NCBI GenBank assembly: GCA_030734395.1
Contig: JAUZTG010000016.1
Coordinates: forward strand, 1,860,001 to 1,924,000
Source: Sarocladium kiliense
Lineage: Eukaryota; Ascomycota; Sordariomycetes; Hypocreales; Sarocladiaceae
Reading direction: 5' to 3'
DNA length: 64,000 nucleotides
Made by a program: the position numbers and the translations under genes
Shown here: one piece after another, positions 1 to 11,141 of the stretch
Layout: each line of letters opens with the position of its first letter
Position numbering within the stretch: the first letter of the stretch is position 1
Notes under the pieces: generated by a model
Database searches by the model: none
What the model was told of the DNA's origin: nothing
Seen by the model: the letters and a program-made list of their open reading frames with translations, nothing else

Positions 1-840
1 GGTATGTCCTCCCAAGAGCACATAACCGACCTGCTGAGTAACAGCTCCAGAAACGTTCGAGAAGGACGGGGACAGGCCGGTAATAGTGAATCCAGCCATG
101 GGGGTACGAGGTCCGCCGTTCGATGCTACGTCCAGAGCATACACTGCATCCTTCTTGTCATCGTCTGCAGGTCCGAGACTCATCATTGTCTTCGTATAAT
201 TTCCTGATGACTGCCACCAGGTATTGTCGGCATCGGCCATTGCAGGGGAGGAACACATGCCGCCGTAGGTATAGATCGTCGGCTCATCCATCGTCGGCGC
301 AAGTGTCGAGGAGAAGGCGATCGTTCCGCCCATGAAGAAAGGGCCTCTCGTCACCTCTTCCGACTTCAGGGTCTCCATGCCGACCTGCTGCCATCCATCG
401 CCACCATCCTCGTACGACCAAAGGTCGCCAACTCCTCCATCGCAATCACCAGCATACACAACAACAGATCCGTTCGCCGTTCGCGCCGCCGCATATGTGC
501 GAGTATCGCTCCCTCCACTTAGGAAGGGCAGAGTTGCCTTCGTGATCGTCTTAAGCTTCGTATCGTCATCCACGTCGTCCGAGTAATCCAGCGCTCGGAA
601 TTCGACACTCTCGAAATCACCGCCGCTTGCTCCATTGAAGATGTAAGCTGTATCCGATCCAGCGCAGTTGTTCTCCTCGTCGAGGCACGCGCTGGGCATG
701 AGGATCTGCGCTGGAAGGTAAGGAAGATTGACTGCCACTGTTTGCGACACCATCGCGAATAGAATGCATGACACCAGCAGCGGCGACGGCGGCATCGCAA
801 TTGAGCGCCCAAAGACTCGGGCGCCCACCTTGGTCGACAT
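1..840 (-). CDS. Kelch-like secreted or membrane protein, 5' part only
   Basis: The minus-strand frame is open from an ATG at 840 to the window edge, giving 280 residues with no intron; the rest lies outside the window. Residues 1 to about 36 look like a signal peptide: a basic start, then a hydrophobic stretch (LLVSCILFAMVSQTVAV). After it come kelch-like beta-propeller blades with the recurring pattern of hydrophobic strand, Gly-Gly and aromatic, for example TIYTYGGMCSS and VGYVLLGGHT. The mature part is acidic and rich in Ser, Thr and Gly, as in fungal surface proteins. Family knowledge: kelch propellers bind partners or act as galactose-oxidase-type enzymes; no catalytic residues can be judged from this fragment. 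Function is unknown. The kelch assignment is from pattern only and is fairly likely. Confidence 0.7.
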   Translation of the reverse strand, partial: MSTKVGARVFGRSIAMPPSPLLVSCILFAMVSQTVAVNLPYLPAQILMPSACLDEENNCAGSDTAYIFNGASGGDFESVEFRALDYSDDVDDDTKLKTITKATLPFLSGGSDTRTYAAARTANGSVVVYAGDCDGGVGDLWSYEDGGDGWQQVGMETLKSEEVTRGPFFMGGTIAFSSTLAPTMDEPTIYTYGGMCSSPAMADADNTWWQSSGNYTKTMMSLGPADDDKKDAVYALDVASNGGPRTPMAGFTITGLSPSFSNVSGAVTQQVGYVLLGGHT

Positions 841-2178
841 CGCCGTCGCAATCATTGTACGAACACCGTCCTTAGGGCGTCGTCGCCGCCAATGTTCATG
901 ATCGTCCAGATCGGCCAAGTCGTTGACGTTTTGGCCCTTTCTCTCTGCGTGGTGTCGACTGGAATGCTTGATGTGAAGAGAACCAGACTCCCTTGAGAAA
1001 CCAAGACTCGTAGTGTCAGCCAAACAGGTGTATGCTGACCCGCGATTCGCTCGCTCCTCTCTGTTCTTTCAAAGGAATAATCGACAACAAACTTGACTGA
1101 GAAGACAAGCAAGGAAGAGAGAAGTGGAGGTCTCAACTAGGATTGATTGCGTGGCCAGATGCGAAGGCCAGCCCCTCACCACAGGGAAAGATTATTATCT
1201 CGGGTTATTGTTGAATCGACAAGGGTCACCGGGACGGCAACCAACTCCAATGAACAGACCAAGCCTTTGTCCTGGTCTGGTCCCTCCAAGCGTTCCGCAG
1301 CAACGAGCCAACCAGTCAATCAATGGCCTGCTTCACTCCCTGCAGCCGATTGAGACTCATACAGTTGGTGGCCAGCTGAGCCAATGAGATGGTCGACGCG
1401 GTGGTAGCGGGGTTGGAATGGTTTGTTTTGGCTGCGACCTTTCGCGGTTACCATGACAACGCACCAACCTCACCACCACCCACCAGACCATCAGGCTTCT
1501 CCCTTCCCTTCCCTTCCCTCCACTTGTATCATTGGATCACATGCTAGCGCCCAGCTGCAATCCTCTTCAAATCAAGGCACGAAATCTGCACTCCGCTCAT
1601 TTGACTTTGATACCACTGCACGCAACCAAGGAACCTGCATTTCCGCCCGCATCTTGTCCCACCTGTTGCAAGCCACCCTAGAGTCCTTCCCATGCTATAA
1701 AGCTAAGACACCTCGACTGTCGAAACCTGTGCCACGGTGCTGCATGTTGCATGGATCCCACGTTACACGATCTTCTCCGTTTGGCCGATGTCTGGTTACT
1801 GTCAGCGATCGACTTCAACTTGGGTCCGGGGCAGCCCCCATCACTGATCTCGCTTCTGCCATTGAGCCGCTACGTGCAATCCCTGCTTGTGATCCTGCAG
1901 CCGAAATAAATCACGGAGGGGATCAGCTCTCACATCTTCAGTTGCAACACAGTCAATTGAGGGTCGATTGAATCGATCGTTTCGATTAAAATATTATTCG
2001 TAATAACGATTAAATATTCGTCCATAATAGGTACCAGGAAACAGGAACGTAGTAAATCAGAGAATCGGGCCTTTTGCACCTCAACCTCATCCCGAGTAGT
2101 ATCCGTTTATCCCTACATCTTGTGAAACGTCATAATACGAAAAGGGTATCAATAAGAGATTGTCGAGGACCTCTCCGC
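841..2178. other. Intergenic: kelch-gene promoter and 3' region of channel gene
   Basis: No convincing gene. The stretch holds pyrimidine-rich tracts (around 1495-1520) typical of fungal core promoters. Near 1980-2022 lies an AT-rich imperfect direct repeat (CGATTAAAATATTATTCG, then CGATTAAATATTCG), probably in the 3' region of the minus-strand channel gene. A 182-codon open frame at 1423-1971 is low-complexity and not believable as protein. Confidence 0.5.
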
Positions 2179-5173
2179 TTAGTAGTACACCTTCTCGCTC
2201 CAGATCGGTGGCCGAGCACCCTCAGTATCCCACACGAGCTTGTTCTTCTCATCCAAACGGCTGCCCTCATCCGTGATAGGAATGACTCTGCTCGTCTCCG
2301 CTACCTCCTGCTTGGAGACGCCAGCGATATCCTCAGGGATCCACAGAATCGGGGTCTCGCTAGTGGCCGACGGTGGCCAATAGGCATTGCTCTCTGTGGC
2401 CTCGTCATAGGTCGGGAGGGTGTTGCTTTGTGGAACAAGCTTGCGCAGGGTCCAGTAATCGGCGTAGATCCAAGGCTTGAGAAATTTGGACAGGAAACCT
2501 CCCTTCTTCTGAACACCAGGCTCAGTGCCACCAGGAGCGAGCTTCTTGAGGCCCTTGGTATTAGTGCCGTTGCTTGCACCATTCGCACCGTCAACTCCGG
2601 CACCATTGTGCGCAGCATCGTCTGAATGATCAGCAGCCTCAGCAGCAGCAAGGCTCTCCTGGTGTGCCTCCTCCTCGATTTGAAGGGTTCGGGGTAGAGT
2701 GTACAGGAGCGGGTTGAGGGCCTTGCCAAGAGAAATCTGGTAGAGCACCGTGAAGACAAGGAAAATGGCCATCAGGACACAGGGACCAATAGCCTTGGAA
2801 ACCGCAAACAAGCCGACCATACAAATTTCGGCGAGGTAGACACCGACGAACAGCTGCTTGAGGGCACGCGGGTAAAAGAGACCTTGTGTGTCCACAGCTG
2901 TGTCGGAAACGAACAGGAGGTTGTACCGGTAAGCGAGGTAGAACAGACCGAGACCGATAGTGGACCAGAATAGGATCAGCGGTGCGATAACAGCGTAGGT
3001 GACACCTAGACGAATGGCAGTTAGATCATGTTCCTGGAAAAGAAACGCTGGAACGACTCACTGATGACCACAATGTTGGTATAGACCGGGAGTAAGCTTC
3101 CCCAAAGAATGGCGCTGAGTGACGTCCACTTGTTGTACATGGCGCGAGGGGTGCCGGCAAGGAATTTGTACAGGAGCCCGAAGATTACGCAGCCAACGAC
3201 CTGAGTCAGGACGCTCGTGGCAATGGTAAGACCCTGAACGATAAAGTACGAGATATAGAAGTTTGACGCCGTAGGCAGAGCCGAAGACAAGATGTCGAAA
3301 ACCTGGCTCGGATCGCTGGCAATCTGCACAATGGCGGTAGACGCGCTGTTGGCGAGGGTCTGGATGAGGAAGACCTGCACGACCTGGAAGAAGAAGTAGG
3401 CATTTTGGGTAAACAGCTCGACTTGCGCCAGGTTGGTGCATCCAGCCAGCTTAGCCAGAGCCCGCATGATGACGGGAACAAGAGACATCAAGATCGCCAA
3501 GGCGACTGCGGGCAGCAGACCAGATACGACACCGAGGATGACCTAGTACGTAGTCAGTCAGTGGATATGAGTGAAAGAATTAAGGAACTTACGTTGGGGA
3601 TGTCGGCAATCCAGGTAAGACCGGGCAGCTGTTGAAGAGTCTTGACTTGAGCGATGATACCAACGATACCAACGGGGATGGCCCAGAAGATAACGAGAGC
3701 GGCGATGATGGCGTAGACGGCGTAGCGGCGGATGACAAGCTGCCACCAGGGGATGCCGAGACTCTTCCACACAACGTCGCTGGGCTTCACGCCGATGTAA
3801 CGGGGAGACATCTGGAGAGCATGGTGGTGGGTGGTGACTTGAAGAGCGGCCTGGGCATCGGACTGGTTGTGGAACTCGACGAACACAGCGGCAACTTGAT
3901 CATACTTGCCAGAGACATACTCGGCCTGAGCAGCCTCGGCCTCGGGAATGAGTCGCTGGAGCTCGGTACGGCCCCAGTTAATGGTGTCGACCTTCTTGCC
4001 AATGAGACCGAGCGGACCAAGTCGATGATGGGGTCGCTTCTTGTCAGGGATGTAGCGTGACGCAATGTTACCGGTTTCGGTATCTCGAGGGGATACGGCC
4101 TTCTCGGCGTGGTTGCCGCCCTTCTTTTCCGCCTTGATGCGTTCCTTGTTGACGATCTTGAGGAGCTTGACTTCGGCCTTCTCAAGCTTCATGGCAACCT
4201 CGTCGCGTTCCTCGACAACCTTCTCTAGCTTCTTCGTGTCACCAGCAATCCACACGTTCTTGACAGCACCACTGAAAAGCTGGCGAATACGAGCCTGGTT
4301 AAGGTATTCCTTGGGCACGCAGGTGAAGAGAACAGTGCGGGATGAGATGCGCTGCGCGTACTGTGGGTTCAGGAGGAAAGCCTGACGCAGGTTGATGTAG
4401 AAAATACTCTCGCGCGTGATCATGTACATGATGAAGCCGTAGACGATCCAGCCAATAAAAGTATGAGCGTATAGGCGGTTGCGCTGGGTGCTGTCTTGAA
4501 TCTTGATGTTGCTGTATGAAAGAATCTCGAGATTAGACTGTCCATTGCCACCAGTCGCGTTGACTGGGAAAAGGACAGGCCAGGTAATACAGGCACACAC
4601 GAAGGTCATGACGCAGCACATCCGAAGGTATCGCAGGAACAGATAGGCATCGAGGCCTTGGTGCTGAAGAGCGTATGCATCAGGGATCTTCCAGAAAGTA
4701 CCAAACCAGTTGAAAAAGCCGCTAGGAAGTTCGGGACTCCTCTCTCTGTAGGGCAATGAGTTAGCGATTGTACCTCTTAGTTCCTCGCTGCGGTGACGAG
4801 ACACGCGTGTCGAGAATAAGGGTGTAGTGCGGGCGACGTACTCTTCACGGAGGGAGCCGAGATATGTTCTCGGTGCATAAAACCTTCGATGAGATCGTCT
4901 GCAGATCGTCAGTCATCTGCTCATACGGAATATCCAGCTTGATGGAAACCAACCTTAAGAATAGGAAGATGATAATGTAGACTGCGCTAATGACAAGGAC
5001 GGGCACAAGAGTGCTGACCATGCCTGGGACTCCCGTCAGTTCAAAGAACAATTGGTCCTGATAATAGTCTCTAACTCACCTGACAGCGATTGAGGCTTCG
5101 CTTCGTCCTGAGCTTCGCCCTGCCTATCATCCTGGGGCATGTTCTCGTTGATCCAGCTGATGAAAGCACCCAT
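2179..5173 (-). CDS. Csc1/OSCA/TMEM63-type calcium-permeable cation channel
   Basis: Six exons give about 893 residues: 5173-5080, 5023-4954, 4898-4842, 4745-3593, 3542-3062 and 3005-2179, all with GT-AG introns of 50-96 bp and in-frame joins. The order of parts matches the family. An N-terminal membrane helix (VSTLVPVLVISAVYIIIFLF) leads to YAPRTYLGSLR and the SPELPSGFFNWFGTFW motif. Next come DAYLFLRYLR, a charged cytosolic loop with an RRM-like fold (VFVEFHNQSDAQAALQ), then the multi-helix channel core. A long charged C-terminal tail ends IWSEKVYY. Family knowledge: these are membrane channels opened by osmotic or mechanical stress. The start at 5173 is chosen because it splices into the conserved first helix; a second ATG closer to the helix would lose the tail seen here. 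No damage is seen. Confidence 0.93.
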
Positions 5174-8100
5174 TTTGACGTCACTACGACTACCGTCGGT
5201 TTAGGTAACGGTGCTATGATAGCTGGTAGGTCGGACTCTTGTCCTTTGGCAATGCTGATGAAGGGTCCTCCACACAGGTTCAATCGTGTGCAAATGGAGA
5301 ATGAAGAATGGCGCGTCTGGGGAAAGAGAAGTAAGAAAGGGGAGGGTCCAAGTAAAAATATGAACTATGAACGACGACTGCGTCGCGAGAGCTGAAGAAA
5401 AACAGGGAAGGAGCTGCGCGACGCTGGGGGACGGACGTAATAAAGGCAAGTGGGGTCAGTCGCTGCAAGGCGCCGGTAGTGCGAGTTCAGTGGTCGCCCA
5501 CTAATGCCACAGTGCATGGGGGTGTGTGCGGCAGTGGCTGTTTACCGGAGCAGGGGTGGCAGCTGGTGCTGACTTGGCGATGCCTGATGCGACAGACCGT
5601 GCCGAAGAGATGGAAACTGTACGGAGATGAGATACAGAGACACGACGATTCCAGTTGCTGTAAGAAAGGCCAAGTCCAGCATGATGTAAATAAATAATAG
5701 CACCCTTGTTAATGGTGGGAATGCTACGGCAGAGGGACTCGGTGGAGCCCGCGCTACCTGCAAGCAACAAGGGGACACAACGCCTGCAACTGCTGTGTCA
5801 CTCATTGCCTGTAGCAAAGCTTCATTGATGTCACCACTACCATTGCCTTTCTGGCAAAGCTACTCGACCCTTCGTGCTGGCTCACCGCATCCAAGAAAGA
5901 ACCGTGCCAATAATTCACCAGGCCCTCTCTCAGGAACAGTGGTCGATAGAGGCACCTCTCTCATGATCAATGATGATGTGAACTACCGCAAACAGTTGCT
6001 GATCTCTCCATCATACAATGACTATTTCCTAGCCCCAGCCAAGAACTCCAGTGGAGAGATTTGGAACACCCAGATCGCGTCGTGTCTAGCGCATGCGCCA
6101 GGCCAGCAAAGGGACAAGAAGCCGCTGCAAGCACATGCAATAAGTCAGTGTCTCAGCTCGGGTCGTCCACCCACCAGCAGGCCAGCACAGATGAAATTGC
6201 ATTGTCGGGCATCGCTGATCCCGCTCGTGCTAGATGGATGGACTATTTCGAAATGCCAGATAGCGCCAAGCCACACTGGCAGCATGCTAGCACCTTTGGT
6301 GATGTGCACGACTCCTCTTTGTCCAGCGCGGCATCTGCTGGTTGCCTCCCCATGACATTTGCTATCTTCGAGGACGTTGTCATTAAGGCTGAACGGTGGT
6401 CTAGATGCTGTCGCGTGTGTCGTGCGCCTCGCGACTCTAACTATAATTCAGCTGTTATGGTGACGCAACGCCATGCGAGAGCCTTCGGGTCTCTGCAGCA
6501 TTTTGAGCCCAGACTTTGGGGCCGGTCATGGATGTGAACCCTGGTCGAGCTGAGAAGGGCGGGTCCAGACCCTCCGATGCCGACGAGGCGCATGAAATCC
6601 TCCCCTTTACGTACCCAGGCTTTGGCCACATCCCAACATAGCACTTCGAATTTCCATCTACTCGTATGGTCCGCGTTTGGTTCGCTGAAGATGCTCTTTT
6701 GGGAGACCGTAGGTTTGCTGTCGGTGCAGTAGCCTGGATGTTTTGATCGCACCCATCAAGAGCAGATGGTGGCGTACATCGTAGGGGGGCCGTACGATGC
6801 GATGAAACGCGTCGTCACGTGCTACACGCATCCTGGGATCCCAGGACCAATCCTAGGCCTTCAGCTTCCATTTGCTCTCTAGGCCATCTACCTTCGAGTT
6901 GACCTCTGAAGTGTTGCGCTGCTCTTTGCAATAATCTGGTTAAGTCGCACAATAGCCTGGTCTCCTGACACCTGACGGGATGACCTTACCGCCGCAAACT
7001 TTGAGCCGCTTAGGTCGCACACCACCCCTGGCATTGTCCCTGTCGAGGATCAATTTCGCCCAGCCACCATGACGCTGTGATGCATCCCTCCACTTTGCAA
7101 CCACCTCTGCACTGCACGATATAATCCTTGCAGAGCTGGGGTGCTCTACTCGGAACTGGGTCTAGGCGGGGCCCGCAAAGTGCTTGTTCCTTCACTCTCG
7201 ACCCAGACTTCCAGATCATACCCAAGATTCGCGAACCAGGGTCGTGCACAAAGCAGGTTTCTGCTGGGCAATAAGGTTTGACAGCATGCCCCCATTTGCA
7301 TCATTCTCGTGCAATTCCCACCCTGGTACCCTATACTGACCCGAGAAATAGGTTATTCGCATGATCAGCTTCCCTTTCTTAATGAATCCTTGCCACTTCT
7401 CGAAGAAACACGAGCCGTGGCATCGCCTTGACCGAATGATACCCTAACGGCATGCTCACATTCGTTATCATACGCCGAGGTCGCATTAGCAGAGGCGAAC
7501 CTTTCGACGGTCATCATTTCAGACCCAGTGGTGATGTCAGACCGGCCATTGAAGGAATGTAGCGCCCTTGCGACAATAGCCGTTCGCACAGGTCCCAAAC
7601 CCAATCCCCGTTCACACCTCTTTTGCCCGCATGCATAATAGCCACTCACATGTCGACAGCACACGTCACATAAGCCACGTCGGGACGACTCAAGTCTTCT
7701 AGTTCCGCTATCACATCCGCGGCTCATCTGTGACTAGGAGCGAATTCCTTCTGAGTTTAGCATATTCGGAGCTCGCCCTCCTCCAGGACTGATTTCAGGG
7801 CTAGATACGGACAAGGTCAAGGTGATCGGCAGTAGGCGTCGCTTTTGAATGGCCTGCTCAGTTAGCCATGAGCATGGTGGGCACGAAAGGGCCCCCGCGT
7901 TTGGGCACCATCACAATCTCCACGTCTCAGTTGGTGCTGGTCAATCGGGTGATGAGCTGCGCACGGCCGATCGGGTGCTTCTCCTCGGAACGTATTCCAA
8001 TCGACGATGATACTTGTGCGCACGTCTTGTCAGTGCTGAACATGCTCGTCGCACGTAAGCTAGATCACGTTCTGTAATTGCCTACTCCGTATATCACGAT

Positions 8101-8204
8101 CGCTTTGGGATTCAAGCTTCTGATGTAGGCTGTTGTTCCTGTGCTTCTTGTGGAGCTGTCCGACGCTATTTTGACTGTCACTCTTGTAGTGTCCACCTTA
8201 ATGT
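5174..8204. other. Three kilobases without a recognisable gene
   Basis: No open frame here shows a recognisable domain, believable splicing or protein-like composition; the longest (5795-6355 plus, 186 codons) is Ser/Pro/Cys-rich and looks random. The part next to 5173 must hold the promoter of the channel gene, and the part next to 8204 the 3' end of the STAND-like gene. Base composition is ordinary and not RIP-like. Confidence 0.5.
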
Positions 8205-10576
8205 TCACTCCGAGTCACTCTCTTGGAATGAAGACCCAGTACCCTGCACGGCCTGTCGAACCTCAGAAAGCGACAAGAAGCACGAGTCGTCATCCTTGAA
8301 CCTGTGATGCACCATTTCCGTCGTGGTTGGGCTTGTTGCCAGGACTTTGACCGCAGCCGCAACTTCAGGATCCCGTGCCAGCTCTAGTACAGCCCCCAAC
8401 ACCCTGAGCATGCCGTCCTCAAAGTGATCCGTCTCGTAGTGCGAGATGCCTTCAATAATACAGACCACTACGAAATACTTCGGCAATCGGTGTATAAGCC
8501 AGCTAAAAAGGGCACATAGATGTGCGATGTTGCCCTTCCTGATCCGCTCCTCATCGACCTCAACCGGATGATCCCGAAGAACATCGTCCAGCGAGGAATG
8601 TCGCAACAGTTGCACTGTGAAACTGCGTATCATCGCACGCCCACCTAAAGGCTGGTCATCGTCCTCGACGTGATTTCCACAAAAGAATACCAGAGACACG
8701 AACCGTTCACGCCAACGAAGGGCACGAACCAGATTCGCGCTGAACACTGATAGTGCCGAGACGTAGTGTGGCTCCTTTCCCTTGAACTCACCGTGAACAA
8801 GCAGCTCGCATGATGTCGGCGATATGATCCAACGTTGGAACTGTGTGGTGGTGACAAGGGCATTGGTCTTCTGGTGCTTGGCGATCGGAACTTGATGGCG
8901 TCTCCCCAGGACATGAAAGATATCCTTTATATCCACGTCGGACACTCTGAGGAGCTGTCGAAGGTAGTCTTTCGTGACGTTTGCGCTATCTGATACGGTC
9001 TGTGTTTGGACTGGAACAGAAGACGTCTGCTGTGGTGAAGTCCACCCTGGCGGGCACGGCAATGGATATTGTCGCAGTGTGTATGGATAGGGCCAATGTT
9101 GCTGCTGAGCTTGAGGAGCCGCGGGAATGGGGGGAAGCTGTGGGGACGATGAAAATGGCATCAAAGATGCAGTCGACGCCTGCGGAGCCAGAGTAGGTGT
9201 CAGAGCCCTCGGCGCTCGAAGCTTCAGCTCTTGCACCTCTACTGTCAGCTGCGACAACCCCCCCTCTAGTCGGGCTTCATTTAATCACACGATCAGTAAG
9301 TCTCGCTGAGCTTTTTATTTTTATTTTGCAGATATGGGCTCACACCTGTTTGCTCCCGAGCCTCCTGAAGCTTCTGGTCCAGCTCAAGTAGCAATTTTCG
9401 GCTCGACTCGCCATCGCTCAGCAGAACCGTGATGGCATCTTGACGGAAACTGTCTTGTTGCAGGGACTGGTCTAACTTGCTCGCCATCTCGTCGACCTTC
9501 TCACCAATCGACTTGTTCATTAGGACAATCGTGGCCGTGCCTGGAAGCGATGGGGTATCAGTGCCTCTGGCACAAGACATTCTAGGATCTTGAAATCTGA
9601 GTCCTACCGGTCATAATCGCATTCAGGCTCTTCCTAGTTCCCACGATGTGCGAGTTCTGAGCGTCATGGACCAATTCGGAGCTGCGCGCCTCCACATCTT
9701 CGTAGCTGTCCATCAAGCTCTGTTGGTAGTCTTTCCCTTGACGGACAACTGCGAGAAATTTCTGGGCTAAGGCGGCATCAACAAATCGAATGGCTCACTG
9801 CGAATACGTGTTATTTGTCGATGGCTTATGTACTCACAGTCGTTACTTAGAAAGAACCCAATGGTGTTCTCTATCGCTAGGAGTGTAGTGGCAACGAGTT
9901 CCACCGCGCTCTTGATGATTTTGGGATCCTCAGGGAATGTGGCGAGGAAGATTTCAATGTCACCAAACTTCCGATCCAAATCCTCCTTGTTGAAAACGCT
10001 TGTGGCCTTTTGCCTGACTTTGGAGCATATCTGGAAAGCCTTCAGTGCAGTTAGTGAGACGCATCAGTGATGTTGCTTAGATGTTGATGAGAGCTCTCGA
10101 TCTTCGACACGCTCAGAACGACTTACCTCGATAACCACCTCGATCGCAGCAAGGACAGGAGAGATGTAGTCAACGTTTGGCACCAGCCTAATTGCCTGGC
10201 TAGCCGGCGCAGTGTGATCTACGATCCAGCGCGTTGCCCTCTTATAACGCCGGCCCCAATGACCTTTCTTTTCCCCATCGTAGTACTCTCGCGCCTTCTG
10301 CAGCTGGCCATAAACGTGAGGCCAGCCGTCAGCATCCCGAATGCTGTAATTGTTCCCCGTTTTCACTCGATATTTTGGATCGTTCGGTTGCAGTTCTTTG
10401 AGACGCGCTATCGATGGCGCGAAATGAGGCGTCCAGAAAGCCATGGATGCTTCGACGGGCTGTGCCTGACGCAGGCCATTGTCTTCACCTCCATTCAAAT
10501 CGCCAATAGCTTCAGCTGCCCTGAGTGTTGATCCAACCTGTGCCAAAGCCGGATCGAGTGGCAATGTCCAATCCAT
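8205..10576 (-). CDS. STAND/NLR-like protein with helical N-terminus and weak P-loop region
   Basis: Five exons (10576-10127, 10030-9838, 9766-9608, 9540-9346, 9265-8205) give about 685 residues with all joins in frame. Residues 1-290 are mainly helical (AFWTPHFAPSIARLKELQ, then SPVLAAIEVVIE, then FLATFPEDPKIIKSAVELVA), as in the N-terminal region of many fungal STAND proteins. A coiled-coil-like stretch and a Pro/Gln-rich linker follow. The last 250 residues resemble a P-loop signalling domain, but the P-loop position reads ELLVHGEFKGKEPHYVSA, with no GxxxxGK[ST]. LVFFCGNH and a helical LIRSFTVQLLR-like stretch follow. No WD, ankyrin or TPR repeats are present. Inference: an NLR-like or incompatibility-type protein unlikely to bind nucleotide. 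The start is uncertain; in-frame ATGs at 10714 and 10699 are alternatives. It is head to head with the AAA+ gene at 11142. Confidence 0.65.
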
Positions 10577-11141
10577 GAAAGTGTCATGCAAGCAGTTCAG
10601 GGAAATGGAGGCTGTCGATCGGGAAGAGGACACGCTGTGACGCTTACCTACGCTGATGATCAATGGTAGACCTCGGATGATTGCCCAGCCAGGCAACATC
10701 AGCTTATTCAACAAAGTAGAGTGACGAAGAAGCGAAGCACCTACAGCTAAGCGTAGAGTTGACGAGACGCCATGCTTTTTGGAATCGCCCAGAGCTTGAG
10801 AGCTTGAGACCTTCTCATCTATCCTAAGGGATGAGCAAGATCATGCCCATGCCTAGATCAGGCTGTTGGCCCAACTGCATTGCGGCTGAGCAGCAAGGTA
10901 CCATCAGCATGGATGAACAATGACCCCGCGCGAGAGCTTCGCCAACCATTCAGCAGCTACCAAACCAACAGGCCGCTGGCACTCTCTCCCTCTCACGTGG
11001 TGAATTGCTCCTTACTTATCGCCGCGACATAGTTCAGAACAGGCACGTGGCTCGCATTGCCGTATCGTCCTTTCACGCTGAGGAGCGGGCCCTTTCGATC
11101 CCAAAATTTGTCTGAACGAGACCGATTGCACTGGCGACGAG
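10577..11141. promoter_or_regulatory. Shared divergent promoter of the STAND-like and double AAA+ genes
   Basis: This 565 bp gap separates the 5' ends of two divergent genes. It contains no recognised gene. If the upstream ATG at 10714 of the minus-strand gene is used, the gap shrinks to about 430 bp. Shared regulation is inferred from arrangement only; no specific operator was identified. Confidence 0.45.

Noticed and set aside
1423..1971. 182-codon open frame, plus strand
   Set aside because: His/Pro/Ser-rich low complexity, no domain, no promoter context; it reads as chance frame.
2074..2625. 183-codon plus-strand frame
   Set aside because: It lies opposite the last exon of the channel gene and is its mirror frame.
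5795..6355. 186-codon frame in the 5.2-8.2 kb gap
   Set aside because: Composition is random-like and no splice model improves it.
8205..10576. Classic HET-domain incompatibility gene
   Set aside because: No HET-domain motifs were found in this protein.
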